Shown here: positions 1-12,631 of the stretch, in pieces
Layout of the letters: each line of letters starts with the position of its first letter
How positions within the stretch are numbered: position 1 is the first letter of the stretch
Made by a program: the position numbers and the translations under genes
The notes under the pieces: generated by a model
The model's database searches: none
Told to the model about the DNA's origin: nothing
What the model saw: the letters and a program-made list of their open reading frames with translations, nothing else
Origin: Plantago major
Taxonomy: Eukaryota; Streptophyta; Magnoliopsida; Lamiales; Plantaginaceae
Direction of reading: 5' to 3'
DNA length: 64,000 nt
NCBI GenBank assembly: GCA_026545765.1
Contig: CM048839.1
Span: 52,684,677-52,748,676 of the forward strand

Positions 1-559
1 ATCCGAAAAGAGAGAAGAGGTATCCGAACGGTATCCGTAAAAGAGAGAAGAGGTATCTGGAACGGGAACCCAGAAGTCAAAAAGGCTAAAGAGCAAAAAG
101 ATAGCTTAAGATCTCTGAGACGGGAACTCAGATATCTGAATCATTCTGTGAACGGGGAACACAAAAGAGAATAGTATAACTTTGCGATCAACTCTCTTGA
201 ATCTCGCACTATTTCTATCTTGATGAAAAACTTGGGAAACTCCTAAGTATAAGACAGATTCAGATGCAAACAGTGTCCTTGCTCAAATAAAATTGTGATT
301 CAGATAGCTAATAGCCAAAATTCATTAAATGGGCACAATTACATTTGTTGATTGTGATCATTCTTTGGAGAAGCAATGGTGACCCTTGATGAATTCAAGC
401 TTGATCCGAACGCGTAAATTAATTCACAAGAATAGTGGATGTTGAAATTCGCATACGGCCCACTAAGCATTTAATGGAAACTACTTTTGATCATGCCGCT
501 TGCAAATCACGACACGCATACACAAAATCAATTTGTATGTATTTGTCTGTTGAGATTCA

Positions 560-763
560 CTTGCTATATATATAGGATTTTGGCAAATGAAATCACTTTT
601 GCCTAATCCGAAATTTCAACTTACTTCAAAACAGCAAAAACCTTCTCCTAATCCTCTGCAACTTCTCTAAAATCTCTACAAATCTTGATTAAGTTTTTCT
701 GAAAAGAATCACTCAATCGAATCTCTTTCAAACACAAGCTTCAAATTCTTACTATATAAAGAG
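560..763 (+). promoter_or_regulatory. Possible internal promoter and leader within the SIRE-like element
   Basis: A TATA-like run (CTATATATATAGG, about 563-575) is followed by roughly 190 bases of A/C-rich leader without ATG-rich coding character, then an ATG at 764 that opens the downstream ORF remnant. The layout looks like a promoter plus leader rather than coding DNA. This is inference from composition only. Confidence 0.3.
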
Positions 764-3700
764 ATGGCCTCCAAGAACACTTCTACACAGAAATCCCAAT
801 CCTCCACTGGTACTGCTGAAAAGCAAGCACCAGAGTTGGTTATTGTTAACAATTGACTGGTAGGAGCTTTCAACCCTGACCATTGGACTTCAAGTCACAG
901 AATGATTTGGGGTGGTGCCATGGTTGAGGAATACCTCACTACCGCAATAGAGAACCAAGATGTAAAAGCTAATTCTTGACATGCTTGAAAAGGCACAAAT
1001 CAAGGGCTTTGTATCCGCTTCTAGTGGAATTTCATCACTTGATGTGTTGGAATTTTACAACAACTCCAGGATTATTTCCTGTGTATCTGAAGGCACTGAA
1101 ATAGTGTCTATCAAAACCTCAGTCCAAGGAAAGGAAATCCTTCTGGACTTAACAACCTTCTGTAAGTTGTTTGAGGTTCAAAATCTTGGAAAGGATTTTG
1201 AAATAAACACCAAGGATGAGGAACTCCTTGAAGGTGTTAAAGAACTTTACTGATGATGTGTGTGATCTTGAGAAATCGATACACCCACCGAGTTCAAACT
1301 TGTCGACATCCAACCGGACATCTGTTGGTTCACCGGGATGTACCGCTTGCATTCTTCATGATGCTTTGATGGTCTACGAGGAGGTGACCGGATAAGCCAA
1401 GAACGATGGATCATGTTGTTCTTCTTTGAATCAACAAGACAAAAGGCCGGAAAACCCTTTCAATCGGGAAAGTACGCCTTCACGAAATTTGTGAAGAAGA
1501 TTCAAGGCTTGAGCCTAAGATTGTTAAAGGACTAGCTGAGCCAAAGGCCACGATGGGATATGGTGCGAAGATATGCTACTTCTTTGGAAAAGCTTGGCAT
1601 TGAGCTCAAAGAGACGGCTGAAATAGCCAACAGTAACTTACTCTACAAGTATGAGTATACAAATCTGATGAAAAAGGTTACTGGGTCTCAGAAAGGTCCT
1701 AAGAAGAGAAAATATGAAAAGATATCTGAAGAAAAGGTTGCGACCAAGAAGCCCAGAACTTCAAGAAAGAAGTCTGCTGGCAAATCAGAAGACACACCCA
1801 AAGAGGTTGTCAATACTCAGATATCTGCAAACATGGCAGATGAACTCATTAATGCCGCAAAAGAGTTATCACCATCTTGAACAAGTAGACTCAAAGAAGA
1901 GAAAGTGCTTTCAGAAATGTTGCGACTAATGCAGAAAGCCTTGCTGATGAACTCATGAATGCTGCCAAAAGCGGTGAAAAACACCAAGCCCCATCTGCAG
2001 AAACCGCAGGAATAATGGACCAATCAGTTCCCAATGCTGATGAGAGCTCTGACGATGAAGATGATGAACTAGTCATCTCTCAAGTCCTAGAAAAATCAAA
2101 GAGGGCTAAGGTTCTGGACAAGTAATCGGTGATAAGGTATCCAAGAAAACCTACACCACAAAGTTGTTGAACCTATAGCAAAGGTTGTTGGTGCAAACAC
2201 ATCATCGTGGAATGACTCTTGCACAACTTCACAAAGCCCCGATGAGTGGTATCTTAGTATTGCGAATCTTGATGGAAATGCCACATCTAAGAATCTGGAA
2301 GAACATTCGACTGATCAATCTTCTGCTTCCAGACAACCACAACAACCACAACAGCCATAAGTGGTTGATGAAATGGTAAATGAACTCCATTTTGAAATAC
2401 CAAAGAATACAAGATGTCTTGAAGAAATTCTCAGAATTGAAAGCAGTTCCCCAACTCAATGAGAGGATCAAACGAGACATCTACTCGTAATGATCAACCA
2501 GGGGAGGCAACTGAGTTGCATACTCAGGGAAGGTGTGAAGTACCAGAAACTTCAAACAAAGAAACTGAACTGGGACAAGACGACCAATGTATAGAAAGGT
2601 CACAAGTTCCAAAGACCAATCACCAAATCGCCAGCCGAAGTTAGAACGAAAACAAGAGGAAGTCAAAAGCTTACCTCGACATCGAAAAAGAGGTTCCTTC
2701 AACCTCAACTCTTGAGAAATCGAGCTGCCACGTGCTCCAACCGAGATGGAAGAAGATAAGGTAAATGCGAGACAAACCCGTAAACCAACAAGGTTTCAAG
2801 CACATCATCGAAGCTTTCAAACTTGAAGGCTCAATCAGAAGTAGAAGTGCAAGGGGACAAAGTTGCGACATCCCCTGCACCTATGGAAATTGATGAGGCA
2901 TCAAGGGCTTCATCACAAGCAAAGATTCCAGAGACTGCACAAGTCTCTGAGAGACAAGTATCTGAGCCTCCCATGGAGGTTCAAGAAAGAAAGGTTGATG
3001 AGGACCAGACTTCCAAGTCTCCACCTCACCACAAGATATCTGAGACACCAATTGTCCCAGTAGAACAAGTATTTGAGCCTGATGTTCATACTCAAGCTCA
3101 AACAGATGCAAAGCAGGTTCCCATTGAAGAAACAAGGGACCTACTTCACTTTTTCAAAGCTCACACTTTGCCAAAGCACATTCAATGCTTCAAGAAATGG
3201 CAGAAGTTAAGGTGCTCTGATCTCTCTGAAATATTGAGAATAACTGATCAACCAACCAGACGGGCACGAGCTCTTGACCTGGAAACATATGTCCAAGCAA
3301 TGTTTGCTACAGAACAACATACAGTTGCGACTCTACTACACAAGGACTTTTCCAGAGAAGTGGCGCATAGTTTGATACATGCCTTTGAAGTGCAGATGAT
3401 CGACAAGATTACAGATGGCATTCAAGCCGATTCGCCTCTGCATCGCAATTCATACCTTCTGAACAAGAAGAAGTTAATGGGCAGAAGATCACTATCCCAG
3501 AAGTGATCAATCTTGTATCTGAAGATGATGAGGAGGAAGAAATGAATGAAAATTTCTTTGATGAACCTCCCACTGATCATCACCAAAAGGATGATAATGA
3601 CAAAAAGGATGATGATGATGCCCCTGCACCAGGGACCGGAGGAATTTCACAGAGAAACAATGCCTCAGCTGCTGAAAAGCAAACTGAGAAGACTTCACAG

Positions 3701-6311
3701 AAATCTCCGTCTTCATCACCTCTAAAACTACTCATCCATCTTCTCACCAACACGCAGCTACTCTTGAACAAGTAGTTGAGCTTTACAAGAAACCAATCAG
3801 AAAATATTAAACACTAAGACCAGAAGTGCTCAACTCAGACAACTGTTGGAAGAAGAACAACAGCTCCATCTTCAACTGGAAGAACAATTAGCTAAATCCA
3901 GAGATAAGATTGATCAACTACAAGATCTATACTTAGAAGAAATGATTGCTTACTCTGAGGTTAAAGAGCTACGGGATGCTGTGCAAGAGATCACCAAAGA
4001 ACTCGATACTGAAGAAGTATCTGAAGTCAAGCACGATGCTAAGGCTGCATCCTCTTCGAAAGAAGCACCATCCTCCTCCCAGAAAGGAAAGAAACCAATC
4101 TCTGAGGTGGTTGCTGGACTTGATACGATTGATGAAAATGTCCAAGAAGATGAAGATCACTGGGCTAATCCCTCAGATGATGAAGAAGACAAGACTTTGG
4201 CAGGACACCGCCATGAACATCTAGCGGTTTCTCACTTAAAAAGAAAGTTGATTGCTCCTACAATCTTCAACAAACTGCCAAACGTCCACTCCCATGAGTA
4301 CATGAGCAGGTACCAAGTACTAGCTACTATGAATAAGGAGATGTCTTCACAAAACAAGGAAGTAATTGCCTCAGTCCCCTCTGAAATGAGAAAGTTCACT
4401 GAGCTCATCACTCAGAGAACAACTAGCATGATCATTGCTCAGAAAGATCTGGGAATGACAAGGGACGATGATGTGTCTTTAGCTGAAAAAGCTTTTCAAG
4501 AGGCAAGTTACACTGCTGGAAAAGCAGATGCCATCCTAGGCCCATTGGCAGAGCTCACTGATAAGGACAATGGACTTATCAAACAAAATCAGGAGCTCAA
4601 AGCCGAACTTTAGAAGTTGGTCACTGCCTACAACTATTTACAAGGGCATTTTGACTCTCTCTCAGATTCCTTAATTATGAGACTGAGTCAGCCAACAATG
4701 ACTAAGGGGGAAAGAAAGTACAAATCTGGACCTCAAAGTCAGGGGGAATGGGAAGAAGGAGATGAAAACAAGAAGAAATCTGAGTCGGTGCTTCGAAAGG
4801 AAGAAGAAAACTTCCCACCACCACTGTAATCTATGAATCCTTCTCAAGCCAAGCTGCTTCCCAGAGACCTACTGAAGGAACCAAAATGGTAACAAGGGCC
4901 ATGGCACAGAAACCTCCAAGGAGTACCAAGGCTCCAAGGAGAAGACACGTTAGAGGGATTGATAAATCTTCTGAAGAAGAAGAAGAAGAAGGTCAAATCA
5001 AGTCCCAGGGCAATGAAGAAGGCTGCAAAGATCTCACAAGAATTGATCTTGATGAAGATGATGAAGATGAAGCTCCTCTTCACAGAAAAAGGAAACTTGA
5101 AAGCCTAACTGAGCCCATAGCTGCAAAGCCCCTAGCAGCTAAAACACCCTCTGGAAATACCAAGTCTATCCAGGGTGGTAGTTCTTCAAGCAATAACCCC
5201 AAAGAGAATTCAAGACAGAAAAGGAACAGACTGAGAGCTGAACAAAGACAAAGTCAACTTCCACTCAGGCCAGAAGAAGCCAAAATTGAGTATGTGAAAT
5301 ATGACAATGATTCCTCTGTCTACAGGTGCATCAATCAGAAAAATGGCTATTGGATTCTGGAACTTAAGCATCTAAAAAAACGATTCGTAGAGAAGAGATA
5401 TTTTTGTAAATTCAAGATTTCCAGAACCAATCCTCAAACAGCTTATGGCATGGAGAAAGAATAAACCTACCTTGATCAACACCAATCACATCAAAGCATG
5501 GTTGGATTTTGAAGTTGTCAAGAGAACTGAAGCCATGAAGAAGGACCTCTCTGATGATTGTCCATATGGAAAGCCAGATGATGTGCACAAAATTCTGAAT
5601 ATCACAGGAATAGGCACAAGACCAAGACTTGTTGTGGAACCCTATGAGTCGTTCTATCTAACAGAAGATCAATACAAGGGTGACATCAGATATCTGAAGA
5701 TTATCTATGGATACTTTAAGCTTTCAGATATCAAAATAGAGCATGCCTGGAAGTGGGGAAAGTACCTATGGGTCAAGCATTTTGCCAAGAAAAATCCTAC
5801 CAAAACCTACAAAGAAGTCTGTGGATTTGCCAGAGACACAGAGATGCTTGTCAGAACTCTTCTCTATGATTATTCTGATGACATCAAAAGGTTTGGAGAT
5901 AGGAAATTTGCAGACTGATCCATAGAAATTTTGTTGAAGACTTGAAGATTGAAGACTTGAAGACTAGTTCTTTAGGATGTTTACTTGGAGCTTGGTAACT
6001 CCTGTTGTCCTAATTTACTATGTAGTTTTTGTATTTTTGCTGACTGAGCTCAACTGTATTCTGTATTCTGTATTAAAGTTATCTGTAATCTTAAGTTGCG
6101 ACTTATCTGAAGAACTTACTCTCAGATAGTATTTTATAAAAGATAACTTGTCAGCAAAGATCACACCTTGTGATTTGGTTGATATCTACTTTCTGCACTT
6201 AATTATATGATTTGAAAGATCTCAAGAAATGATTAAGTGGTGGATTGTTTCCTCATCCAGATTTGTAATAGGGAAGATAGTCATCGTTGACTGATCAAAA
6301 TGGGGGAAATT

Positions 6312-7998
6312 TGTTAGATATTTTGTTAGAATATCTGTTTAGATTTTGTTCAGCAACATGATGACTTATCTTAGTCTCAGAAAGGTGATTAGTACTCTTG
6401 GTTCACTTGAACATTGTAAAAGAGGAAACCCACTTAGTATGATAGTCTAGCTAATCTTATATAGGATGTTAGGTCTCAAAATGTAATTTTTATTTTATGA
6501 AGAAAAGACCAAGAAGAAGACATCCAAGTAGAAAGCTCAACAACTTTTTAAGATTTGAAGAAAACTGCACAAGATTACTGAATCTGTTATTCAGATATCT
6601 TAGCCAGATATCTTGTAGACGCGAACAGTTTCAAACAAACTGTGTCACAAGAGATATCTGAGAAACGAGATGCATATCTGAAAACAAGGAAAGTGTCCAC
6701 AGATATCTATTCTCAGATACCTTGAGCATTAACCACGTTTCTGAAAAAGAAACATATATTGCAAACAAAGTTGTTTCAATCAATACAAGTGGTATCTGAA
6801 GAATGAAGATAAGGATGTGCAAAGAATCAGACAACAAGTCTAGTCTCTGATACAAAGCATAGTTCCGTTGACACTACAGGACAAAAAGTATAGTACAAAG
6901 CATTTAATGCACGGACAGAGATGTCTGAGTAAAAGCAACGGCAACTTCTGAGAAGAAGACAAAACTCGCATAAAGATTACACACAGATATCGATAGTTTG
7001 AATTTGAGCCTAACGGATATTATTCAAACGGCACTCAAATCCATCTATAAATATCAACACTTAGACAGCTTGAGAGAACACACATTGCATACGCTGAAAC
7101 ATAGAACTCTGAACATTCTACTCTCTCATTGCAACTTACTTACTCACAAAGCTTTCTGTTGCGACCAAAGCTTTTGATCTTGAGTAACACTGAAGTTCTA
7201 AGTGTCCTGATCCTAAACAAGCAAAGCTATTTGTGAAGGAGTTGAATCAAAAGATCAACTATCTGAGATTCATTCTCTTGAGCAGATATCATAAGACTTA
7301 GGTCAAGAAATCGAACTAGATACCATACGCTGCAAAGTGTATTAAGTAACTTAGTTCACAGAGCTATCTGAATAACTGAAAAGTTATTAAGACGCTCATC
7401 TGACAACTCAAACCGAAACCAACACCAAAACCGCGTGAGTATGTGAAGTACTTAGTTTGAAAATCGGGAATAACTCCAAGGTTACCGGAGTATGGGAAGT
7501 ACTTGATTTGGGAAACTAAGGAATAACTCCAAAGTTTTGAGTATAGGAAGTACTTAGCTTGGGAAGCTAGGGAATTCGAGAGGTTTCGAGTATAGGAAGT
7601 ACTTGGTCAAGAAGCTAGGAACAACTGTGGGGGACTTTTGGTTGGGAACCAATTGTTCAGAATCTTAGAATAGGATTTTTGTAAGGTTATCTCAATTATC
7701 TGTTCTAGTGAATTCTAGGTCTCTGATAGACCGAAGTGGATTAGTTGGAGGATTACGCCACCTCCAGATACCACTATACTTGCTGTGTCATTTACATTTC
7801 TGTTTGTATACTTCAGCAACACACACACACTTATTAACTGTTTCTACACTTATCTTTATTAAGTCTTCCGCACTCTGATTCTAAGTATCAGATATCCATT
7901 CAGATATCTGAGAAATATTTGTTATCGACAAAAGTTTTAAAAGACTATTCACCCCCCCCCCCCTCTAGTCTTTTACTTTGCCGTTATCTGGACCAACA
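6312..7998 (+). repeat. 3' LTR of the SIRE-like element
   Basis: An LTR of about 1.69 kb bounded by TGTTAG and CCAACA, short inverted ends, and immediately preceded by the polypurine tract. It holds a TATA-like TATAAAT at about 7046 and a C-tract near 7952-7965 close to its end. The five bases after it (GTATG, 7999-8003) should be the target duplication, but the other copy is outside the window. The flank is the RNase H-like repeat, so the element inserted into that repeat. Confidence 0.7.
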
Positions 7999-8003
7999 GT
8001 ATG

Positions 8004-8400
8004 GTAATACAAATCTACCAAACCAGCATCATTATAAGAACACGCAATTGATAATCTATGTGCTAAAACGTTAGCCTCATGTTTGACATGACAAAACTTC
8101 ATGGAACAAAATTCTCCATCAAATACCTGAATTTTTTTGAAAAGTGAAACAAAGGGGCAAAGCTAAAATTTGTCGATTTAAGAGATTTAATCACCAAAGA
8201 ACAATCCCTATCAATTACTACATGTTGCCACTCAAAATCTCGAACAAATTTAGTTCTTAATTTGCCTGACAAACCTTTCGCATTTTCAGCAACCATAAGA
8301 CATAAAATTTGGTCACCAAGCAATAACATTGCTCTCATGACCTTTAGCAACAACACTACTACGTTCCCCTATTCGGACTTTACTCAACCGTAGAATCAAA
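8004..8400 (-). pseudogene. RNase H-like (RVT_3) domain remnant, LINE-type
   Basis: Read on the minus strand, this encodes a degraded plant RNase H-like domain. The start resembles the family's 'GVVxRDHEGNV' strand. The middle reads FEWQHVVIDRDCSLVIKSL, and the end resembles the 'VKHEANVLAHRLS' helix. Such domains form the C-terminus of plant LINE polyproteins and also occur as stand-alone ORFs; which one this was cannot be told. The open stretch at 8099-8356 is the longest surviving piece. Its C-terminal side is cut by the SIRE-like LTR at 7998. A second, internally deleted copy lies at about 8541-8690, and a third on the opposite strand at 51600-52010. Confidence 0.6.
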
Positions 8401-8457
8401 ATTTCACGTAGGATGAATGAAATTTGAATGAATTTGGCGGGTTTAGCCCATCAACTT

Positions 8458-8541
8458 TATATATTATATTATATTATATTATATTATATTATATTATATT
8501 ATATTATATTATATTATATTATATTATATTATATTATATTA
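8458..8541. repeat. (ATATT)n microsatellite
   Basis: About 16 near-perfect copies of the pentamer ATATT. It lies between the full RNase H remnant and its internally deleted duplicate. Confidence 0.95.
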
Positions 8542-8690
8542 GAACACCAAACTGATAATTTAAGCGCTAAAGCATTAGCCTTAGTGCCTCACGTTTAACC
8601 TGACAAAACTTTATGCAACAAAATTCTCGCCCCCTATTCAGCCTCTGCTCAACCGTAGAATCAAAATGTATAATTGAAAATATAAATCTC
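8541..8690 (-). pseudogene. Internally deleted second copy of the RNase H cassette
   Basis: The segment repeats the two ends of the 8004-8400 cassette: the 'AHxLS' helix region and the part around CAACCGTAGAATCAAAAT. The middle is missing. It shows that the cassette was tandemly duplicated here together with the surrounding AT-rich units. Confidence 0.5.
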
Positions 8691-8699
8691 TATTATATA

Positions 8700-9495
8700 T
8701 TAATTGAAAATATAAATATCTATTAATATAAATATAAATATTTTTCAGAGTTATGTAGAATTTATATGAGATTTAATAAAAACTATATATGCAACCAATA
8801 TACCAAATAAACAGTGAAATATATACTGGTTGAAAATGCAACTAATTGCACAAAATTCCACGTAGGATTGAATTAATTTAATAAATGCTCTATTTTTAAA
8901 ATTTCATTATTTCATTTTATTTTATTTATATTTAAATTTTATTTTAATAAATAAAATAATTTATTTAATTAATAATAGTATTCAAGATTTGTGTCTATGG
9001 ATTCGTCTTGTCACGGCGAATTCAAATATATGTTCAATATACTTTTTGATTTTTGTAGATAAATTTATATTAGACTTAATAAAAATTATTGCCGCCAACA
9101 TACAAAAAATAAACACTGAAATATATACCGGTTGAAAATGCAACTAATTCCACGTAGGATTGAATTAATTTAATAAATGCTCTATTTTTAAAATTTTGGT
9201 ATTTCATTTTATCTTATTTAATAAATTTATATTTTATTTTAATAAATAAAATGATTTATTTAATTAACAATAGTTTTCAAGATTGGTGTCTATGAATTTG
9301 TCTTGTCACTGCGAATTCAAATATATGTTCAGTATATTTTTCGGATTTGTGTAGATAAAGATACATGAGATTTAAAAAAGTTATATATGCAGTCAACATA
9401 CAAAAAATAACATTGAAATATATACTGACTAAAATGTAACTAATTCCATAAAATTCCACGTAAAACTTAATAAATCTGGTGAGGTTTAGACCATT
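8700..9495 (-). repeat. Tandem AT-rich units of about 300 bp
   Basis: Nearly three tandem units with a spacing of about 300 bp; matching landmarks start near 8746, 9047 and 9344. Each carries a conserved core around 'GTCTTGTCACGGCGAATTC' and a second core 'ATTCCACGTAGGATTGAATT'. The same unit flanks the RNase H remnant on both sides in the 51-52 kb copy. The CACTA element interrupts the last unit at 9495. No coding potential is visible. Confidence 0.75.
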
Positions 9496-9945
9496 CACTA
9501 CAAGAATTCTGTGTTTTGGCGATGGTAAGGGGCGACGGATCCGTCGCCCCTTGGCGACGGATCGGTGGTATTTGGCGACGGATAGGGCAAAACGCCCTAT
9601 CCGTCGTTAAATAACGACGGATAATTCTATCCGTCGTTACTTAACGACGGATAGTTATCCGTCGTTTGACTTTTTTTTTAAAAAAAAAAAAAAAAGAAAA
9701 ACAGAAATTTGACGACGGATATTTATCCGTCGCTAAATGGCGACGGATAATTCTATCCGTCGTTAAGTAACGACGGATAATTCTATCCGTCGCCACTTAA
9801 CGACGGACAGTTATCCGTCATTTGACTTTAAAAAAAAAAAAAAAATTATATCCGTTAAAAAAGAATTAAAAAAAAACAGGTAGCGACGGATAACCTATCC
9901 GTCGCTACCTAGTGACGGATAGTTATCCGTATAGCGATCGCTAAT
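9496..9945 (+). repeat. Left TIR and subterminal CGACGGAT repeats of the CACTA element
   Basis: After the TIR come more than ten copies of CGACGGAT or its complement ATCCGTCG, in both orientations, often as short palindromes such as 'ATCCGTCGTTAAATAACGACGGAT'-type pairs, mixed with A/T runs. In En/Spm elements the subterminal repeats bind the TNPA protein; that role here is inferred from position and density. Confidence 0.85.
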
Positions 9946-10804
9946 TCCCAGACATAAACGGCCACCTGCTTCTCTTCTCCCCCATTTCTTCTCTGCTTCT
10001 TTTTTATTCTTCCCGTCTTCAGCGTTTTCGTTTCCCGGTTCTCCGACCAAACGTCCACCATTCCGGCGAATCTTTAGCTCTTTTCAAAGCTCTTTTAACA
10101 CGGAACTCGGGTGTCCGTTCAATTTCATCGATCTTCTACTATTTTTTCCGCAATTTAAAGGTAATGGTCTAAAACCATACTTTAGTAAATTTGGGACTTT
10201 TGCTAATTTCGATCAATTGTATGTTTCTAAACTCATATACTAGCTAGTATAACTCATATTAAGTAGTGAGTTAATGAATTGATTGATTTATTGTGAAATT
10301 GATTAGTTAGTATAATGTTTGTAAGTATGGTGTTTAGTTTGATGTTTGTAAGTATGAAGTATGTAAGTATGTATGGTATGTATGTAAGTATGTATGTTAT
10401 CTATGGTATTTATTTTGATTTAGTTTAATGTTTGTAAGTATGTATTGGATTTGGTTGAATATTTAGTAATTTATAATTTGTATAAAAAAATTGATAATTG
10501 GTAATTCGTATAATTCGATGGGAATATATATAAATTGATATTTCGTAGAAAAAATTGGTAATTCGTAATTTATAAATTACAATTTATAATTCGTATAATT
10601 GAAATGCTTTTAATTTATAAATTGGTAATTGTAATGGGAATATAATAAAATTGCATGAAAAAAACTTTAAATGTAAAATGCATATAATTCATGAAATTTG
10701 GAACGTATTATAATTAACAATGCAATTATAGCCAGGAATTGAAATTGAGTTGAAATTCAATACGATCTAATAAATTCAGATGTGTCAGGTTATATAATCA
10801 TACA

Positions 10805-11629
10805 ATGAATCCCGATCGTTCATGGATGTACTGTCGTACTGTTAATGGCAGACTTCAATCTATTTTTGTGGAAGGGGTTGAAGCCTTCATTGCATTTGCG
10901 ATGACACATCCGGCTTGTGTAAAGGGGTGTTTGATAAAGTGCCCTTGCAAATTGAAAAAATGCAGAAACAAGCAATATTTGACTCCTACAGCTGTAATCG
11001 ATCACTTGAAACGTAATGGATTCCTGCCTGAGTATGAGGTATGGAATCACCATGGTGAGGAAGCAACACCGTCCATGACATATGAGCAATTTAGGCAGCG
11101 TGGAAGGAAGAGAAAAAATGATTAACTTAGGGGTCAAAGTACATCTAAATCTCATGCTTTTCATGACCGGGTCGAAGAAATGGTGTTTAATGCTGCTGGG
11201 GCAGAATTTATGGACACTTATACCACTAGAACCGAGGGGGGTGTGGAGGAGCCTCCGAATCCTGCGGATCAGGTGTTCTTTGACCTGCTAGCATCAGTAA
11301 AGAAGCCGATTTATCCGGGGTGTAGGCTCAGCGAGTTGTCTTTGTTGGCTCGGCTAATGAGTTGTAAGGCTAATGGCCAGCAATCTGAAGCGAGCTTCAA
11401 TGAATGGGTACAAGTAATGTCGGATCTTTGTCCTGAAGAAAACCTAGTTCCTACCAACTTTTACCAAGCGAAGAAAAAGATGCGGGGGTTGGGGTTGCCT
11501 ACGGTAACCATTGACTGTTGTCCGGATATGTGCATGATCTATTGGGGGGAGGATGTAGATCTACACCGAGCTCGAGGTCGGGGCTCAGTGGAACGGGAAG
11601 CCTGTGTTGTTCCCACTGGGCAAAGACAA
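10805..11629 (+). pseudogene. CACTA TNP2-type transposase, N-terminal part only
   Basis: Residues 1-80 match the transposase-associated domain: 'SWMYCRTV', then 'FVEGVEAFIAFA', the 'CPCKLKKCRNK' cluster and 'VIDHLKRNGF'. After an in-frame TAA at 11123-11125 the same frame continues into the TNP2 N-terminal block: 'HDRVEEMVFNAAG', 'EEPPNPADQVFFDLL', 'YPGCRLSELSLLARLM' and 'CMIYW'. The large DDE-bearing transposase domain that should follow is absent. Instead the frame enters about 25 unfamiliar residues and ends at a GT donor at 11630. The ATG at 10805 fits the usual start (MxPDRSWMY). The unframed remnant of a Ptta-like segment (near 11560-11629) suggests a deletion junction around 11550-11570. 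Confidence 0.8.
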
Positions 11630-11753
11630 GTAAGTATTATGCATTCTTTTATATATATAGATCTAACATACCTTAAGATAATTTATGTCACATCATTGTT
11701 ATACTATATACTAATTAATATTTGTTTCTTGTATCTTATACATTGATAACAAG

Positions 11754-12564
11754 TTATGGCCTTCAGATGCAGCCGCTAAACTCGGCGACATCTTTCGGAC
11801 CAAGAGGGAGCCCCCGGGGCAAGGGGGCGAGAAGTGGTCGTGCATCTCGGACCGGATGAAAGGCGAGTACTTTGATGAGTTGCGGGTAAGTTTGAATCTG
11901 ACATTCCTTTATTTGTTGTTATACTCGTTGTTTTAATGTGAGTGGTATGTTAGCCACTGTATGTGAGTGGTATGTTAGCCGCTGAACTTGGGTGATATGT
12001 TAGTCACCACTGTGTTAGTAAATTTTAGGACAATGCGAGTGGTATGTTAGCCACTATATGTGAATTGTATGTTAACTTGGGTGATATGTTAGTCACCACT
12101 GTGTTAGTATATTTTAGGACAATGTGAGTGGTATGTTAGCCACTGTATGTGAGTAGTATGTTAGCCGCTAAACTTGGGTGATATGTTATGTTGTGTTATC
12201 TTATTAAATTGATGTCTCGGTTTACGTTAAATAATTTGGATGTTGTCTGGAATTGGGAATGTAGAAAAAGTACTTCATTCCCAACAGGTTGCTCCACCTG
12301 ATATGGCCTTGTTTCGAGTCACTGGGGTCAGCTCGATACAAGGATATGGTTTGCACTATGAAGAAGATGTGGCGACAAAACAAAAGGCCTGCATGGTGTG
12401 ATGAGGAGGAGTGGGCGCTTTGGGTGGCCTACTGGACTCGAAATGATGTCCGACAGATTTCGGACATCAACAGAGAGAACCGGCTGACAGAACCGGCTGA
12501 TGATAGAGGGGTGGCCATTCACCACTTAGGGTCGCAAGCTGTTCTTACGCATCACGTGAAATCT
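11754..12564 (+). pseudogene. Ptta/TNPA-like CACTA protein, central exons
   Basis: Two exons in phase 0: 11754-11885 ('LWPSDAAAKLGDIFRT' to 'EYFDELR') and 12265-12564 ('KKYFIPNR' to 'LTHHVKS'), separated by a GT-AG intron with minisatellite repeats. The second exon shows the plant Ptta/En-Spm signature: WR-type basic stretch, 'EEEWALWVAYW', 'ISDINRENR' and 'IHHLGSQA'. It reads in the same frame as the upstream TNP2 exon, so a spliced message would encode a TNP2-Ptta fusion apart from the internal stop at 11123. The donor at 12565 opens the intron that holds the Tat retroelement. These proteins are inferred DNA-binding accessory factors of transposition. Confidence 0.75.
11935..12205 (+). repeat. 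Minisatellite in an intron of the CACTA gene
   Basis: Repeats built from GTGGTATGTTAGCCACTGTA and TTGGGTGATATGTTAGTCACC blocks, recurring about every 110-120 bases with small differences. It lies wholly inside the 11886-12264 intron and has no coding frame. Confidence 0.75.
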
Positions 12565-12631
12565 GTAAGTGTACATCTAATTTGGTCAGTTTATTCGTAC
12601 ATGTGTTTTGTGTTTCATTTCTATACCTTTA

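Larger units (their letters stand above)
1..7998 (+). mobile_element. Broken LTR retrotransposon, probable Ty1-copia SIRE/Maximus type (3' part only)
   Basis: The 3' part of a large LTR retrotransposon; the 5' LTR, gag and pol would lie left of the window. Seen: a purine tract (GGGGGAAAT, about 6302-6310), directly followed by an LTR that starts TGTTAG and ends CCAACA. Upstream, about 764-5918 carries remnants of lysine- and glutamate-rich, partly coiled-coil ORFs, with a more globular region near 5286-5918. I recognise no RT, integrase or RNase H here, so these are ORFs downstream of pol, as SIRE-type elements are known to carry. An envelope role cannot be shown. The lineage rests on the purine tract, the LTR length and the extra 3' coding region. 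The element is broken, with at least five breaks in the coding remnants. Its age cannot be dated without the other LTR. Confidence 0.6.

Noticed and set aside
2823-4613. Possible host gene for a coiled-coil protein
   Set aside because: It lies between a promoter-like leader and an LTR with a purine tract, in line with neighbouring broken frames; it is part of the retroelement.
9525-9945. CRISPR-like array of short repeats
   Set aside because: The CGACGGAT copies are irregularly spaced, in both orientations and bounded by a CACTA TIR; these are transposon subterminal repeats in a plant genome.
10200-10720. Long A/T and GTATGTAAG-rich stretch as a satellite
   Set aside because: Only loose simple-sequence character; it fits the 5' non-coding part of the CACTA gene.
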